From: an uncultured Oscillospiraceae bacterium
GTDB taxonomy: Bacteria > Bacillota > Clostridia > Oscillospirales > Acutalibacteraceae
DNA: 64,000 bases
Direction: 5' to 3'
Assembly: GCA_900539165.1 (NCBI GenBank)
Contig: UQAZ01000003.1
Location: 54,616 to 118,615, forward strand
Part shown: positions 52,356 to 60,087 of the stretch, one piece after another
Layout of the letters: each line of letters opens with the position of its first letter
How positions within the stretch are numbered: the first letter of the stretch is position 1
The notes under the pieces: generated by a model
The model's input: only the letters and a program-made list of their open reading frames with translations
Told to the model about the DNA's origin: nothing
Databases searched by the model: none
Position numbers and translations under genes: made by a program

Positions 52356-54002
52356 ATGGCTACTGTAAAGAAAAGTAAAACAAATAAGATTGTATCGGCT
52401 ATAATTGCAGTTGTTCTTGTTGTCGCTATTGTTGTAGCAACAATAGTAATCGGTAATAATAAGAATAAGCAGCAGGTAAGCCTTAACACAATCAGTACGG
52501 ACACTATTGTTCAGACTGTCAGCTCAACCGGTGAGGTTAGCTCAGGCTTGAAGAGGGAATATGCTCCGGGTACTATCGCTACCGTTAAAGAAGTATTTGT
52601 TAAGGTTGGCGATTCTGTATCTAAGGGCGATGTTCTTGCTACCTTTGATACATCTAATCTTGATACGCAGGTTAGTAATTTGGCTGTGACATATAATGAT
52701 GCACAGGCTTCTTATAACGCTGCTCTCAAGAGTCAAAATGAGGCAAAGGCTCAGCTTGCTTCGGTTAATTCGCAGATTGCTTCTCTTGAAAGCAGTATTG
52801 ATTCCATGGCGTCTGATAATAATAAGAAAAAGACTGCAAGCGCTTCTGCTTCAAACGGCGAAGAGCAGACCTATTCTGTTGATTATAACTCGGGTGTCGT
52901 TACATACGCAGACGGTACACTCGGCGGTATTACCGGCGGCACAGACGATATTCAGAAACAGCTCAAAGAGCTTATTGATAATATCAAGGATCTTACCGGC
53001 AGTATTGATAAGACAAATCAGCTTGTTCAGGCTCTTTTAGAGGAGCTTTCAAAGCTTGGCGATCATATCGAAAACTTCGACCAAGATGCTTTTGCACAAA
53101 AGGTTGCAGAGGCTGTAAAGCAGGGTATTGTTGATGCAATTGAGGAGATTGATTGGAACGCTATCGTTAAGGAAATCGCTTCATCAAATGATGTTAAGCT
53201 TGCAACCGCACAGGTACAGCTTTCTGCTCTTCAGGCACAGAAAGAGGTTTACTCGGTTCTTGCTAAGGGTACAACAGTTGACGCTCAAAAGCAGCTCGTT
53301 AATACATCAAAGTCGGCTTACGAGTCTGTTCTCAAGGCACAGAAGGCTCTCGACGCAGGTTGGACAGCAGATTTCGACGGCGTTATTACCGAATGTTCAA
53401 TCAGTGCAGGCACGCAGACTACCGCATTGCAGAGCGCTATCACCCTTGAGAATATGTCTACAAGAGTTGTTACCATCTCTCTCGGTGAATATGATGTGCA
53501 TAAGGTTAAGGTTGGTATGAAAGCGACTGTTACCACCGCATATGGAAAATATGACGGCGAGGTTGCTTCTATCGCTCCGACTGCTACGGGCGGTTCAAAT
53601 GGTTCTATGCTTGATTCTGTCGGTTCGATGGCAGGTATCAGCGGTCTTTCTTCTCTCACATCTTCGGGTGCCGGCGTAGAATGCAAAGTAGTTGTAGACC
53701 AGCCGGACGAAAATATTATTGTAGGCTTTAATGCTGATGTTGAAATTGTAACAGGCACATTTGATAATGTTCCTTGCGTTCCTATCGAGTCGATTGTACT
53801 TGAAAAAGAAGGCACATATGTTTACCTTTATAACGAGGAGGAGCAGACAGTTACAAAGACTCCTATCACAACGGGTGCAACATCGGATACCTCATACGAA
53901 ATTACATCGGGACTTTCACAGGGACAGAAAATTGTTGCTACTCCGCAGTCTGATTATAAGGAAGATACCTTTAAGGTTAAGGTAGTCGATAAAGTTAAAT
54001 AA
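52356..54002 (+). CDS. MacA/HlyD-type membrane fusion (adaptor) protein
   Basis: The 548-residue protein has an N-terminal membrane anchor (about 12-32) and the adaptor layout. A biotinyl-lipoyl-like half (GTIATVKEVFVKVGDSVSKGDVLATFD, about 72-98) is followed by coiled-coil hairpin segments (about 100-150 and 265-330). These flank an unusual insert of about 110 residues rich in Ser/Asn/Lys and charged helices. The returning lipoyl half (WTADFDGVITECSISAGTQT), and a beta-barrel ending in a VYLYNEEEQTVTKTPITTG membrane-proximal domain, follow. It likely works with the permease gene 12 bases downstream. Substrate unknown. Confidence 0.88.
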   Translation: MATVKKSKTNKIVSAIIAVVLVVAIVVATIVIGNNKNKQQVSLNTISTDTIVQTVSSTGEVSSGLKREYAPGTIATVKEVFVKVGDSVSKGDVLATFDTSNLDTQVSNLAVTYNDAQASYNAALKSQNEAKAQLASVNSQIASLESSIDSMASDNNKKKTASASASNGEEQTYSVDYNSGVVTYADGTLGGITGGTDDIQKQLKELIDNIKDLTGSIDKTNQLVQALLEELSKLGDHIENFDQDAFAQKVAEAVKQGIVDAIEEIDWNAIVKEIASSNDVKLATAQVQLSALQAQKEVYSVLAKGTTVDAQKQLVNTSKSAYESVLKAQKALDAGWTADFDGVITECSISAGTQTTALQSAITLENMSTRVVTISLGEYDVHKVKVGMKATVTTAYGKYDGEVASIAPTATGGSNGSMLDSVGSMAGISGLSSLTSSGAGVECKVVVDQPDENIIVGFNADVEIVTGTFDNVPCVPIESIVLEKEGTYVYLYNEEEQTVTKTPITTGATSDTSYEITSGLSQGQKIVATPQSDYKEDTFKVKVVDKVK

Positions 54003-54014
54003 GAGGTAATATAG

Positions 54015-55265
54015 GTGAATATAACAGAAAGCTTGAAAATCGCTATAAAGTGTATAAAAGCAAATTGGATGCGTTCTGTGCTGACTATGCTCGGTATTAT
54101 TATCGGTATTACTTCGGTTATTATGATAGTCGGTGCAGGTACAGGTGTCAGGGACTATATCGTCGGCCTTATCGAGGATATGGGTTCTAATGCCGTGTTG
54201 GTGTCTTGCGATACAACCCAGGCAACCGACAGCGACTACATCACTCTCGAGGATGTCGATAATATTAAAACGAAGGTCAGCGGTGTTGAGCGTTGCTCAC
54301 CGATGCTTATGGGATTTGGTAATGCCACCATTGATAAGACCGCTACCGAGGCTACCGTTATGATGGTAGGTGTAAACAGCGATGTTCAGTTTGCTATGAC
54401 TAATACCTGCGAATACGGCAGATTCTTTACTGACGAGGAATATGCGGCAAATGCGCCGTATGCCGTAATGGGTATCGAATCGGCAAAAAGTGTTTTTGGT
54501 TACGAGGATGCGACAGGTGAGAGCATTACCGTTACTTCATCCGGTAAGTCGATGAAGATTAAGGTTTGCGGTGTTGCTAACATTGACTCGCTTACCAGCT
54601 CACTTGGCGGCGGAGGCAATATCGGTCAGATGTTCCAAACCGGCTCTGGCAAACCTGTTATTGCTCTGTTTATGCCATGCACAACCCTTACTCAGATAAC
54701 AGGCGCAAGTGCAAATCTCTCCAATGTTTTCGTAATCGCTAAGGACGGAGCAGACTATGACGCAGTAGGTAACGCAACCGTAAACTACCTGAAGGCTGCT
54801 CACGGTAACTACTCTAACGGTATGTATACTGCTCAAAATATGGCTACTTATATCGAAATTGTTGATATTATTATGAAAGTTCTTACTCTCTTTATTGCAG
54901 GCGTCGGCGCTATTTCGCTTATCGTAGGCGGTATCGGAGTTATGAACATTATGCTTGTTTCGGTTACCGAGCGTACCAGAGAAATCGGTATTCGTAAATC
55001 TCTCGGTGCTAAGACAGGAGTTATTACAATGCAGTTCTTGACGGAATCTGTAATCCTTTGTCTTATAGGCGGTATAATCGGTGTTGCGCTGGGACTTGCG
55101 GGAGCGTACGGAGCGTGCGCAATAATTGATATTCAGCCTAAGATAAGTATTTGGCTGATACTTCTTGCACTTCTGTTCTCGTCGGGCGTCGGTTTAGTCT
55201 TCGGCGTTTATCCTGCACGAAAGGCGGCTCAGCTCAGCCCAATCGAAGCACTCAGAGCAGACTAA
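54015..55265 (+). CDS. MacB-like ABC transporter permease (FtsX family)
   Basis: 416 residues from a GTG start 8 bases after AGAGG. One N-terminal helix (about 20-42), an extracellular MacB_PCD domain (about 43-285), and three C-terminal helices of the FtsX domain (LFIAGVGAISLIVGGIGVMNIMLVSVTERTREIGIRKSLGA, and two following) are visible. The permease lacks a fused nucleotide-binding domain. Normally an ABC ATPase gene lies between adaptor and permease; here none does, so the ATPase must be encoded elsewhere. A strong terminator follows. Confidence 0.92.
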   Translation: MNITESLKIAIKCIKANWMRSVLTMLGIIIGITSVIMIVGAGTGVRDYIVGLIEDMGSNAVLVSCDTTQATDSDYITLEDVDNIKTKVSGVERCSPMLMGFGNATIDKTATEATVMMVGVNSDVQFAMTNTCEYGRFFTDEEYAANAPYAVMGIESAKSVFGYEDATGESITVTSSGKSMKIKVCGVANIDSLTSSLGGGGNIGQMFQTGSGKPVIALFMPCTTLTQITGASANLSNVFVIAKDGADYDAVGNATVNYLKAAHGNYSNGMYTAQNMATYIEIVDIIMKVLTLFIAGVGAISLIVGGIGVMNIMLVSVTERTREIGIRKSLGAKTGVITMQFLTESVILCLIGGIIGVALGLAGAYGACAIIDIQPKISIWLILLALLFSSGVGLVFGVYPARKAAQLSPIEALRAD

Positions 55266-55281
55266 ATTTGATACAAAATAT

Positions 55282-55316
55282 AAAACTCGTAGGTTATATC
55301 AGACCTACGAGTTTTT
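55282..55316 (+). terminator. Terminator of the export operon
   Basis: AAAACTCGTAGGT / ACCTACGAGTTTT stem followed by T-run. Confidence 0.9.
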
Positions 55317-55343
55317 TCATTAACACTCAATGGTTTTATACAC

Positions 55344-55374
55344 AAAAAAGAAACCGATTTCTCGATTTCTTTTT
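55344..55374 (-). terminator. Terminator of the Ig-like protein gene
   Basis: Minus-strand stem AAAAAGAAATCGA / TCGGTTTCTTTTT with a GAAA loop followed by T residues. Confidence 0.7.
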
Positions 55375-55423
55375 CACCTTTAGTTATTATTTATACTTGT
55401 AAACTTGTGTTTGTCAAGAAAAA

Positions 55424-56425
55424 TTAGTTTCCATACTTAAAATTGCCACTCCATTTACCACAATTACTACAACTCCAACATTCATAGCCTTCTGGGCAAT
55501 TTTTTGTAAGTTCTTCAAATGTAATTTTACCATCTGAATATTTGTTGTTCCATTCTTTGCCAATACTCAAATAATAAGAATTAAGTTCGTTTCTACTGTT
55601 GAACCACTTGCCAATATTCCCTGTCGGCATTGAATGATTACCACTTGCACAGCCTGAAGTGGTTGTCGCACTACCGCCGTTGTTGTTTGGTTTTGTTGTA
55701 GTGTCGCTATTTGGCTTTGAACTTGAAGAAGCATTGCTTGATGTTTTGTTGTTGCCTTTATTGCTATTAGTTTCGGAATTTTTATTTTTTGTTGTATTTT
55801 TACTTGATGCTCTGTCTTGCTTTGTGCTTTCTGTCTGTTCTTCTTTCTTTTCAATAACCGTGATTTTAACCTCTGCCTTGTTAATATTACCGTTTTTGTC
55901 GGTGGCTGATACATTTACTACTTGTTCACCGACGGTGTTTACATCAAGAGTGCTGTCAGCCTTGATTTCAACCTCTCCGCTTAAATCGCTTGCCTTGAAT
56001 TTTGAGGCTATATCTATTTCCTCGCCTTTATTGATGGTTATACTGTCTACTTTTTCAGTGAATTCTGGTGGAGTTGTATCAATGACATTGATTTTTACGC
56101 TTTTTTGTGTTTTACATAAAGCACCGTTCATATATTTTACAGTTATGCTTTTGTCAGCGGTATAAACGCTGTCTGCCATTACTTCTGTTGAAGTGCTTTT
56201 ATTATCAAATTGTGCGTTCAACTTATCTTTGCTTTCGTTGCCGATGAAGTCGTATGTACTGATAGTGTGTGCTTGATTATCAAGCTCAATGTTTATGTCC
56301 TTGGTGTATATTAAGTTTAATGTGTTGCGTTGAATCGAGTAGCCGACAATAAGTCCTATTACAAGGATTAATAAAACTGTTGCCAAAAATGCAGAACCGA
56401 TAATTATTTTTGTTTTTTTACTCAT
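55424..56425 (-). CDS. Membrane-anchored protein with Ig-like (DUF5011-type) domain
   Basis: 333 residues. An N-terminal membrane helix (about 7-30) is followed by an extracellular region. One bacterial Ig-like domain spans about 112-190 (DTTPPEFT, KFKASDLSGEVEI, VGEQVVNVSATDKNGNINKAEVKITV). A low-complexity Ser/Asn/Thr/Lys linker (about 195-260) leads to a Cys-containing C-terminal module (about 260-333) with an EFxxx-like repeat and ECWSCSNCGKW. AAGGAGGAG precedes the ATG. Codons are A-rich and unlike the neighbours, suggesting acquisition. It is controlled by a structured leader ending in a terminator just before the ribosome site. Function unknown, surface display likely. Confidence 0.75.
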   Translation of the reverse strand: MSKKTKIIIGSAFLATVLLILVIGLIVGYSIQRNTLNLIYTKDINIELDNQAHTISTYDFIGNESKDKLNAQFDNKSTSTEVMADSVYTADKSITVKYMNGALCKTQKSVKINVIDTTPPEFTEKVDSITINKGEEIDIASKFKASDLSGEVEIKADSTLDVNTVGEQVVNVSATDKNGNINKAEVKITVIEKKEEQTESTKQDRASSKNTTKNKNSETNSNKGNNKTSSNASSSSKPNSDTTTKPNNNGGSATTTSGCASGNHSMPTGNIGKWFNSRNELNSYYLSIGKEWNNKYSDGKITFEELTKNCPEGYECWSCSNCGKWSGNFKYGN

Positions 56426-56450
56426 TTTTTCTCCTCCTTGAAAATAAAAA

Positions 56451-56472
56451 GTGCGTAGCCGAAGCTACGCAC
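56451..56472 (-). terminator. Attenuator terminator directly before the Ig-like gene
   Basis: Minus-strand perfect 9-bp hairpin GTGCGTAGC-TTCG-GCTACGCAC followed by TTTTTATTTT. Only about 12 bases separate the T-tract from the AAGGAGGAG ribosome site, so it acts on this gene's own leader. Confidence 0.85.
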
Positions 56473-56607
56473 AAAAAACGCATAACTCCGTTGCTACCAC
56501 ACAAACTTATTACAAACATACGAATATGCTTTTAATAGAGTACGCATTTTTATCTAAAAATAGAATGGTACTCGCATATCTGTAATATTCAGTTCGTGTG
56601 GTAAATT
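56473..56607 (-). ncRNA. Structured leader RNA, candidate riboswitch or attenuator
   Basis: On the minus strand, TACCACACGAACT pairs with AGTTTGTGTGGTA (12 of 13 plus one wobble). ATTACA/TGTAAT, ATATGC/GCATAT, GAGTAC/GTACTC and ATTTTT/AAAAAT are nested inside it, making a long five-tier stem (56494-56606). The 3' strand GTGTGGTAGC of the outer stem resembles the 5' arm of the terminator (GTGCGTAGC), so it could compete for GCTACGCAC as an antiterminator. The class was not recognised. Confidence 0.6.
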
Positions 56608-56608
56608 T

Positions 56609-56637
56609 ATTTTACCATAATAGTTAAGTATTATCAA
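56609..56637 (-). promoter_or_regulatory. Promoter of the structured leader and Ig-like gene
   Basis: Minus-strand TTGATA (56632-56637), 17-base spacer, TAAAAT (56609-56614), giving a leader of about 175 bases. Confidence 0.78.
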
Positions 56638-56667
56638 GGATTTATGTCCAAACAAAACATTAAAATG

Positions 56668-56704
56668 AAAAAGCCATTGGGGATTGCTCCTCAGTGGCCT
56701 TTTC
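56668..56704 (-). terminator. ilvC terminator
   Basis: Minus-strand AAAAGGCCACTGAGGA / TCCCCAATGGCTTTTT stem with a short GCAA loop, ending in T residues. Confidence 0.85.
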
Positions 56705-56728
56705 GTATATGTTAATTTGTTATAGAGT

Positions 56729-57745
56729 TTATTTCTCAGCGTACTTGTCGTCGCCGTTCCAGCTATACATAGCTCTGATGCCTTCGCCAACATTTTCAAG
56801 CTGATGTGAAGCCTCAAGCTCTCTCTTAGCTCTGAAGTGAGCCCAGCCGTTGTTAGCCTCTGTGATGAACTTAGAAGCGAATGTGCCGTCCTGAATTTCC
56901 TCAAGAACCTTCTTCATTTCCTTCTTTGTCTCATCTGTGATGAGTCTCTTGCCTGTCTCATAGTCGCCGTACTCAGCAGTATTTGAGATAGAGTATCTCA
57001 TCTTTGAGAAACCGCCTGAGTAGATAAGGTCTACGATGAGCTTCATTTCGTGAATGCACTCGAAGTAAGCGTTTCTTGGGTCGTAGCCTGCTTCTACAAG
57101 TGTCTCGAAGCCAGCCTTCATAAGAGCTGTTACACCGCCGCAAAGCACAGCTTGCTCACCAAAGAGGTCAGTCTCGGTTTCGCATTTGAAGGTGGTTTCG
57201 AGAATTGCAGCTCTTGCGCCGCCGATACCTGCACCGTAAGCGAGTGCTGTATCAAGACAATGACCTGTTGCATCCTGATATACTGCAACGAGACAAGGTG
57301 TACCCTTGCCCTCCTTGTACTCGGATCTTACTGTGTGACCCGGAGCCTTAGGAGCAATCATAAATACATCAACATTTGACGGAGGTACGATTTGCTTATA
57401 ATGAATATTAAAGCCATGTGCAAATGCAAGTGCCTTGCCCTCTGTAAGATAAGGAGCGATGTCGTTCTTATAGATAGCTGCCTGCTTCTCGTCAGGAGTA
57501 AGTATCATAATTACATCTGCTGCCTTAACTGCCTCAGCAGTTGTCATAACCTTTAAGCCAAGGCTTTCAACATGCTCCCATGATTTTGAGCCTTTGTAAA
57601 GACCGACAATTACATTAACACCGCTTTCGTGAAGATTAAGTGCGTGTGCGTGTCCCTGTGAACCAAAGCCGATGATAGCAACTGTTTTACCGTCAAGAAA
57701 GCTGAGGTTACAATCTGATTCGTAGAAGATTTTTGCTTCTGCCAT
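56729..57745 (-). CDS. ilvC: Ketol-acid reductoisomerase
   Basis: The 338-residue class I enzyme of valine, leucine and isoleucine synthesis converts acetolactate to dihydroxyisovalerate. The Rossmann loop IIGFGSQGHAHALNL (24-38), the acidic metal site in FGEQAVLCGG and ECIHEMKLIVDLIY, and SNTAEYGDYETG are intact. The cofactor loop reads GLYKGSKSW, whose Lys/Ser residues favour NADPH. AGGAGG precedes the ATG. It stands alone, without ilvBN or leu genes. A FadR-type regulator lies immediately upstream on the same strand and shares a motif with its promoter. Confidence 0.96.
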   Translation of the reverse strand: MAEAKIFYESDCNLSFLDGKTVAIIGFGSQGHAHALNLHESGVNVIVGLYKGSKSWEHVESLGLKVMTTAEAVKAADVIMILTPDEKQAAIYKNDIAPYLTEGKALAFAHGFNIHYKQIVPPSNVDVFMIAPKAPGHTVRSEYKEGKGTPCLVAVYQDATGHCLDTALAYGAGIGGARAAILETTFKCETETDLFGEQAVLCGGVTALMKAGFETLVEAGYDPRNAYFECIHEMKLIVDLIYSGGFSKMRYSISNTAEYGDYETGKRLITDETKKEMKKVLEEIQDGTFASKFITEANNGWAHFRAKRELEASHQLENVGEGIRAMYSWNGDDKYAEK

Positions 57746-57836
57746 TTTTAGTTCCTCCTAAAAATAATAATTAATTCTGCTTCGTCAGTTGTAAGACAAG
57801 TTGTCAAATAACTGATTTGTTCTATCTTTTAATCAC

Positions 57837-57865
57837 ATTATATATTGTATGATGTCTTATGTCAA
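57837..57865 (-). promoter_or_regulatory. ilvC promoter
   Basis: Minus-strand TTGACA (57860-57865), 17-base spacer, TATAAT (57837-57842), immediately after the regulator gene stop. Confidence 0.88.
57846..57857. promoter_or_regulatory. Candidate operator inside the ilvC promoter
   Basis: TGTATGATGTCT on the plus strand lies in the -35/-10 spacer and is repeated exactly (minus strand) at 58597-58608 upstream of the FadR-type gene. The palindrome TTGTAAGACAA (57789-57799) downstream may be a further half-related site. Confidence 0.6.
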
Positions 57866-57868
57866 GAA

Positions 57869-58534
57869 TTATTTTAGATTTTTTAATCCTTCCATAGCGT
57901 GAAGTATGTGCAGACGCATTGCCGTTCTTGCACCGTCTGCGTTTCTTGACTTTAGAAAATCCATAATTAAGCGGTCGTCGTTGAGGTTGTCGCTGCTTAC
58001 GATTTTATCTTTTTGCATAACGATTACGCCTTTTTTGATTGCGTTGAAAATAATCGGCATAAACTGCTCGACAAATGCATTGTGCGTTGCACTCGCAATG
58101 CTTTCGTGGAACTTCTGCTCCTCGTAGGTTCTGTCCTCTTTACTTTTTATCTTTTGCTCGACTGCTTCGCCGTACTTGCAAATGATTGCTATTTCCTCAT
58201 CTGTGGCTCTTAAAGCAGCGTAATAAGCGCATTCCGGCTCAAACATAAGTCGCATTTCAAACAGGTCGTCAAGCCCTGAATTGATTTCGCCCAAATCGCC
58301 GCTTTCTATCATAGTCGAGTCGGTGACGAATGTACCTTTTCCTCGCTTGATTTCAAGTATTCCCAAAGAGGTCAGGGATTTAATAGCCTCTCTCAGCGTG
58401 CTTCGGCTTATGCCCAGCTCGTTTGCAAAATCGTTTTCGTTAGGGAGCTTGTCGCCTACCTTGAAACGGTTTTCCGCTTCTATCATAGTTCGTATTTTTT
58501 GCGCTGTCACATCGGATAACTTTTCATTATTCAT
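57869..58534 (-). CDS. FadR-subfamily (GntR/FCD) transcriptional regulator
   Basis: The 221-residue protein has an N-terminal GntR winged HTH (GDKLPNENDFANELGISRSTLREAIKSL, about 27-54). A C-terminal all-helical FCD effector domain (about 90-215) carries the metal-binding Asp/His pattern (FEMRLMFEPE, EQKFHESIASATHN, LHILHAM). Such regulators sense small carboxylic acids. It likely controls ilvC, 123 bases downstream, and itself through the shared TGTATGATGTCT motif. The ligand could be a branched-chain pathway intermediate, but this is inference. Confidence 0.9.
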   Translation of the reverse strand: MNNEKLSDVTAQKIRTMIEAENRFKVGDKLPNENDFANELGISRSTLREAIKSLTSLGILEIKRGKGTFVTDSTMIESGDLGEINSGLDDLFEMRLMFEPECAYYAALRATDEEIAIICKYGEAVEQKIKSKEDRTYEEQKFHESIASATHNAFVEQFMPIIFNAIKKGVIVMQKDKIVSSDNLNDDRLIMDFLKSRNADGARTAMRLHILHAMEGLKNLK

Positions 58535-58558
58535 ATTTTACCCTCGCTTTCTTAGTTG

Positions 58559-58587
58559 ATAATACCATAAAGCAGACCAAAAGTCAA
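58559..58587 (-). promoter_or_regulatory. Promoter of the FadR-type regulator
   Basis: Minus-strand TTGACT (58582-58587), 17-base spacer, TATTAT (58559-58564). Confidence 0.8.
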
Positions 58588-58596
58588 TGCGTTGTC

Positions 58597-58608
58597 AGAC
58601 ATCATACA
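58597..58608 (-). promoter_or_regulatory. Candidate autoregulatory operator
   Basis: Minus-strand TGTATGATGTCT, identical to the ilvC promoter site, ends about 10 bp upstream of the -35 element. It overlaps the palindrome TGTC-A-GACA (58593-58601). Confidence 0.6.
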
Positions 58609-58718
58609 TCAAAATATTTTTTCAAAAAACATTTGCCGTTCCTCTTGTAAATTGTGAACAAATAGTATATTATGTAATTAATTATTAGACAAACTATATA
58701 TAAGACAGGTGATTTGTT

Positions 58719-59954
58719 GTGAATAAGGCGGTAAAAATCAGATATTATATCGAATCTCTTTGCGTTTATGATTTGAAGAACGATGAGATAATCAATGCTC
58801 TTTATGAGTTGCTTGCATCTCTTGACAGCGAGGCTGTGTTGATGAAGCAGAGTAAGTTTTTCAAACTTGTATCGGAGCATCATTCGTTTAGGCATTATGT
58901 GTCAAAATTGATTTTGACTGATGATAATGTGTTTACAAAGGCTGCCGCCGCAGGTAAATGTGACGAGCTTGACGCTTCTGTAATCGAGGGAGTTAAGTCG
59001 GACTTGATGAAACTTGAGGTTATCGCAGGGGTTTGTGCCGATGATATTGTGCGTGCTGAGCAGAACGAGGATATTGCTCAGGTGCTTTCCACTATGCCCG
59101 CTTGGTGCAGCGACGGCAGGGCAATGCTTCCGCTAAAAGAAAATTGGGCAGAGCAGATTGACGAGCTTATGGCATTTCATAAATGTAACGGTTACGGTGT
59201 ATTTGCAAAATTTGTTGCGTTCACATGGCGAAATGAGGAGTTCGTTCCCATCACTGCGATTGACCCGATTACTCTGGGTGATTTGAAAAACTACGAGCTT
59301 CAGCGAAACAAGGTGGTTGATAATACCACGGCATTCATTAACGGTTTGCCTGCAAACAATGTTTTGCTGTACGGCGACAGGGGAACGGGAAAAAGCTCAA
59401 CCGTTCACGCTATACTTAATGAGTATAAGTCGCAAGGCTTGCGTATGATAGAAATATCAAAGGGCGATATTAATGATTTGACTATGATTAGAGAACGCAT
59501 AGCGGACAGTCCTATGAAATTTATTATTTTCATTGACGACCTCAGCTTTGACAGCCACGATGATTCGTTCGGCGAGCTGAAGGCTGCTTTGGAAGGTTCA
59601 CTTTCGGGCAGGCAGAGCAACACCTTGATTTATGCAACATCAAATCGTCGTCATTTGATTAAAGAAAACTTCTCCGACAGGGAAAATGATGTAAACCGTT
59701 CCGACACGCTTCAGGAGGAACTTAGTCTTTCGGACAGATTCGGTTTATCGGTTACATTCATTAATCCGGATAAGGCGCAGTTTTTCGATATTGTAGAAAA
59801 AATTGCCACGGACAGAGAGCTTAAATCGGATATGCAAGAGCTTCTTGCCGCTGCCGATACTTGGGCGCTCAGGCGAGGCGGTCGTTCTCCACGATGTGCA
59901 AAGCAGTTTATAGACTATGTCGAGGGTTGTGAGCGACGCAATATAAAATGGTAA
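58719..59954 (+). CDS. DUF815-family P-loop ATPase
   Basis: 411 residues from a GTG start (AGGTG 7 bases upstream). The helical N-terminal region (1-190) has no recognised domain. The AAA-type ATPase core has Walker A GDRGTGKSS (219-227), Walker B KFIIFIDDLSFD, and sensor-like TLIYATSNRRHL; a C-terminal lid holds ALRRGGRSPRCAKQFIDYV. DUF815 proteins are widespread but uncharacterised. It is monocistronic in appearance, and its upstream region shares a 14-bp motif with the response-regulator promoter. Confidence 0.88.
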   Translation: MNKAVKIRYYIESLCVYDLKNDEIINALYELLASLDSEAVLMKQSKFFKLVSEHHSFRHYVSKLILTDDNVFTKAAAAGKCDELDASVIEGVKSDLMKLEVIAGVCADDIVRAEQNEDIAQVLSTMPAWCSDGRAMLPLKENWAEQIDELMAFHKCNGYGVFAKFVAFTWRNEEFVPITAIDPITLGDLKNYELQRNKVVDNTTAFINGLPANNVLLYGDRGTGKSSTVHAILNEYKSQGLRMIEISKGDINDLTMIRERIADSPMKFIIFIDDLSFDSHDDSFGELKAALEGSLSGRQSNTLIYATSNRRHLIKENFSDRENDVNRSDTLQEELSLSDRFGLSVTFINPDKAQFFDIVEKIATDRELKSDMQELLAAADTWALRRGGRSPRCAKQFIDYVEGCERRNIKW

Positions 59955-60087
59955 AAATTTGATTAATTTATATTAATTAATTGTTCAAAAAATTAATTCT
60001 TTGTTTACTCAAAATACAAATTGTGAACAAAAAAGGATTGTATTATGGGTGCATAGGAAAAACAAACAAACGAAAGGAAACTTAATT

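Noticed and set aside
56461..56520. Possible T-box leader, because GTGTGGTAGCAACGGAG resembles the T-box core
   Set aside because: The consensus GGGTGGNACCGCG is not met, no specifier loop or AGTA/GAA stem I motifs were found, and the gene is not an amino acid or synthetase gene.
60018..60031. Rex redox operator, because TTGTGAAC resembles a Rex half-site
   Set aside because: The second half TTCACAA is missing at both copies, so only an unassigned shared motif is reported.
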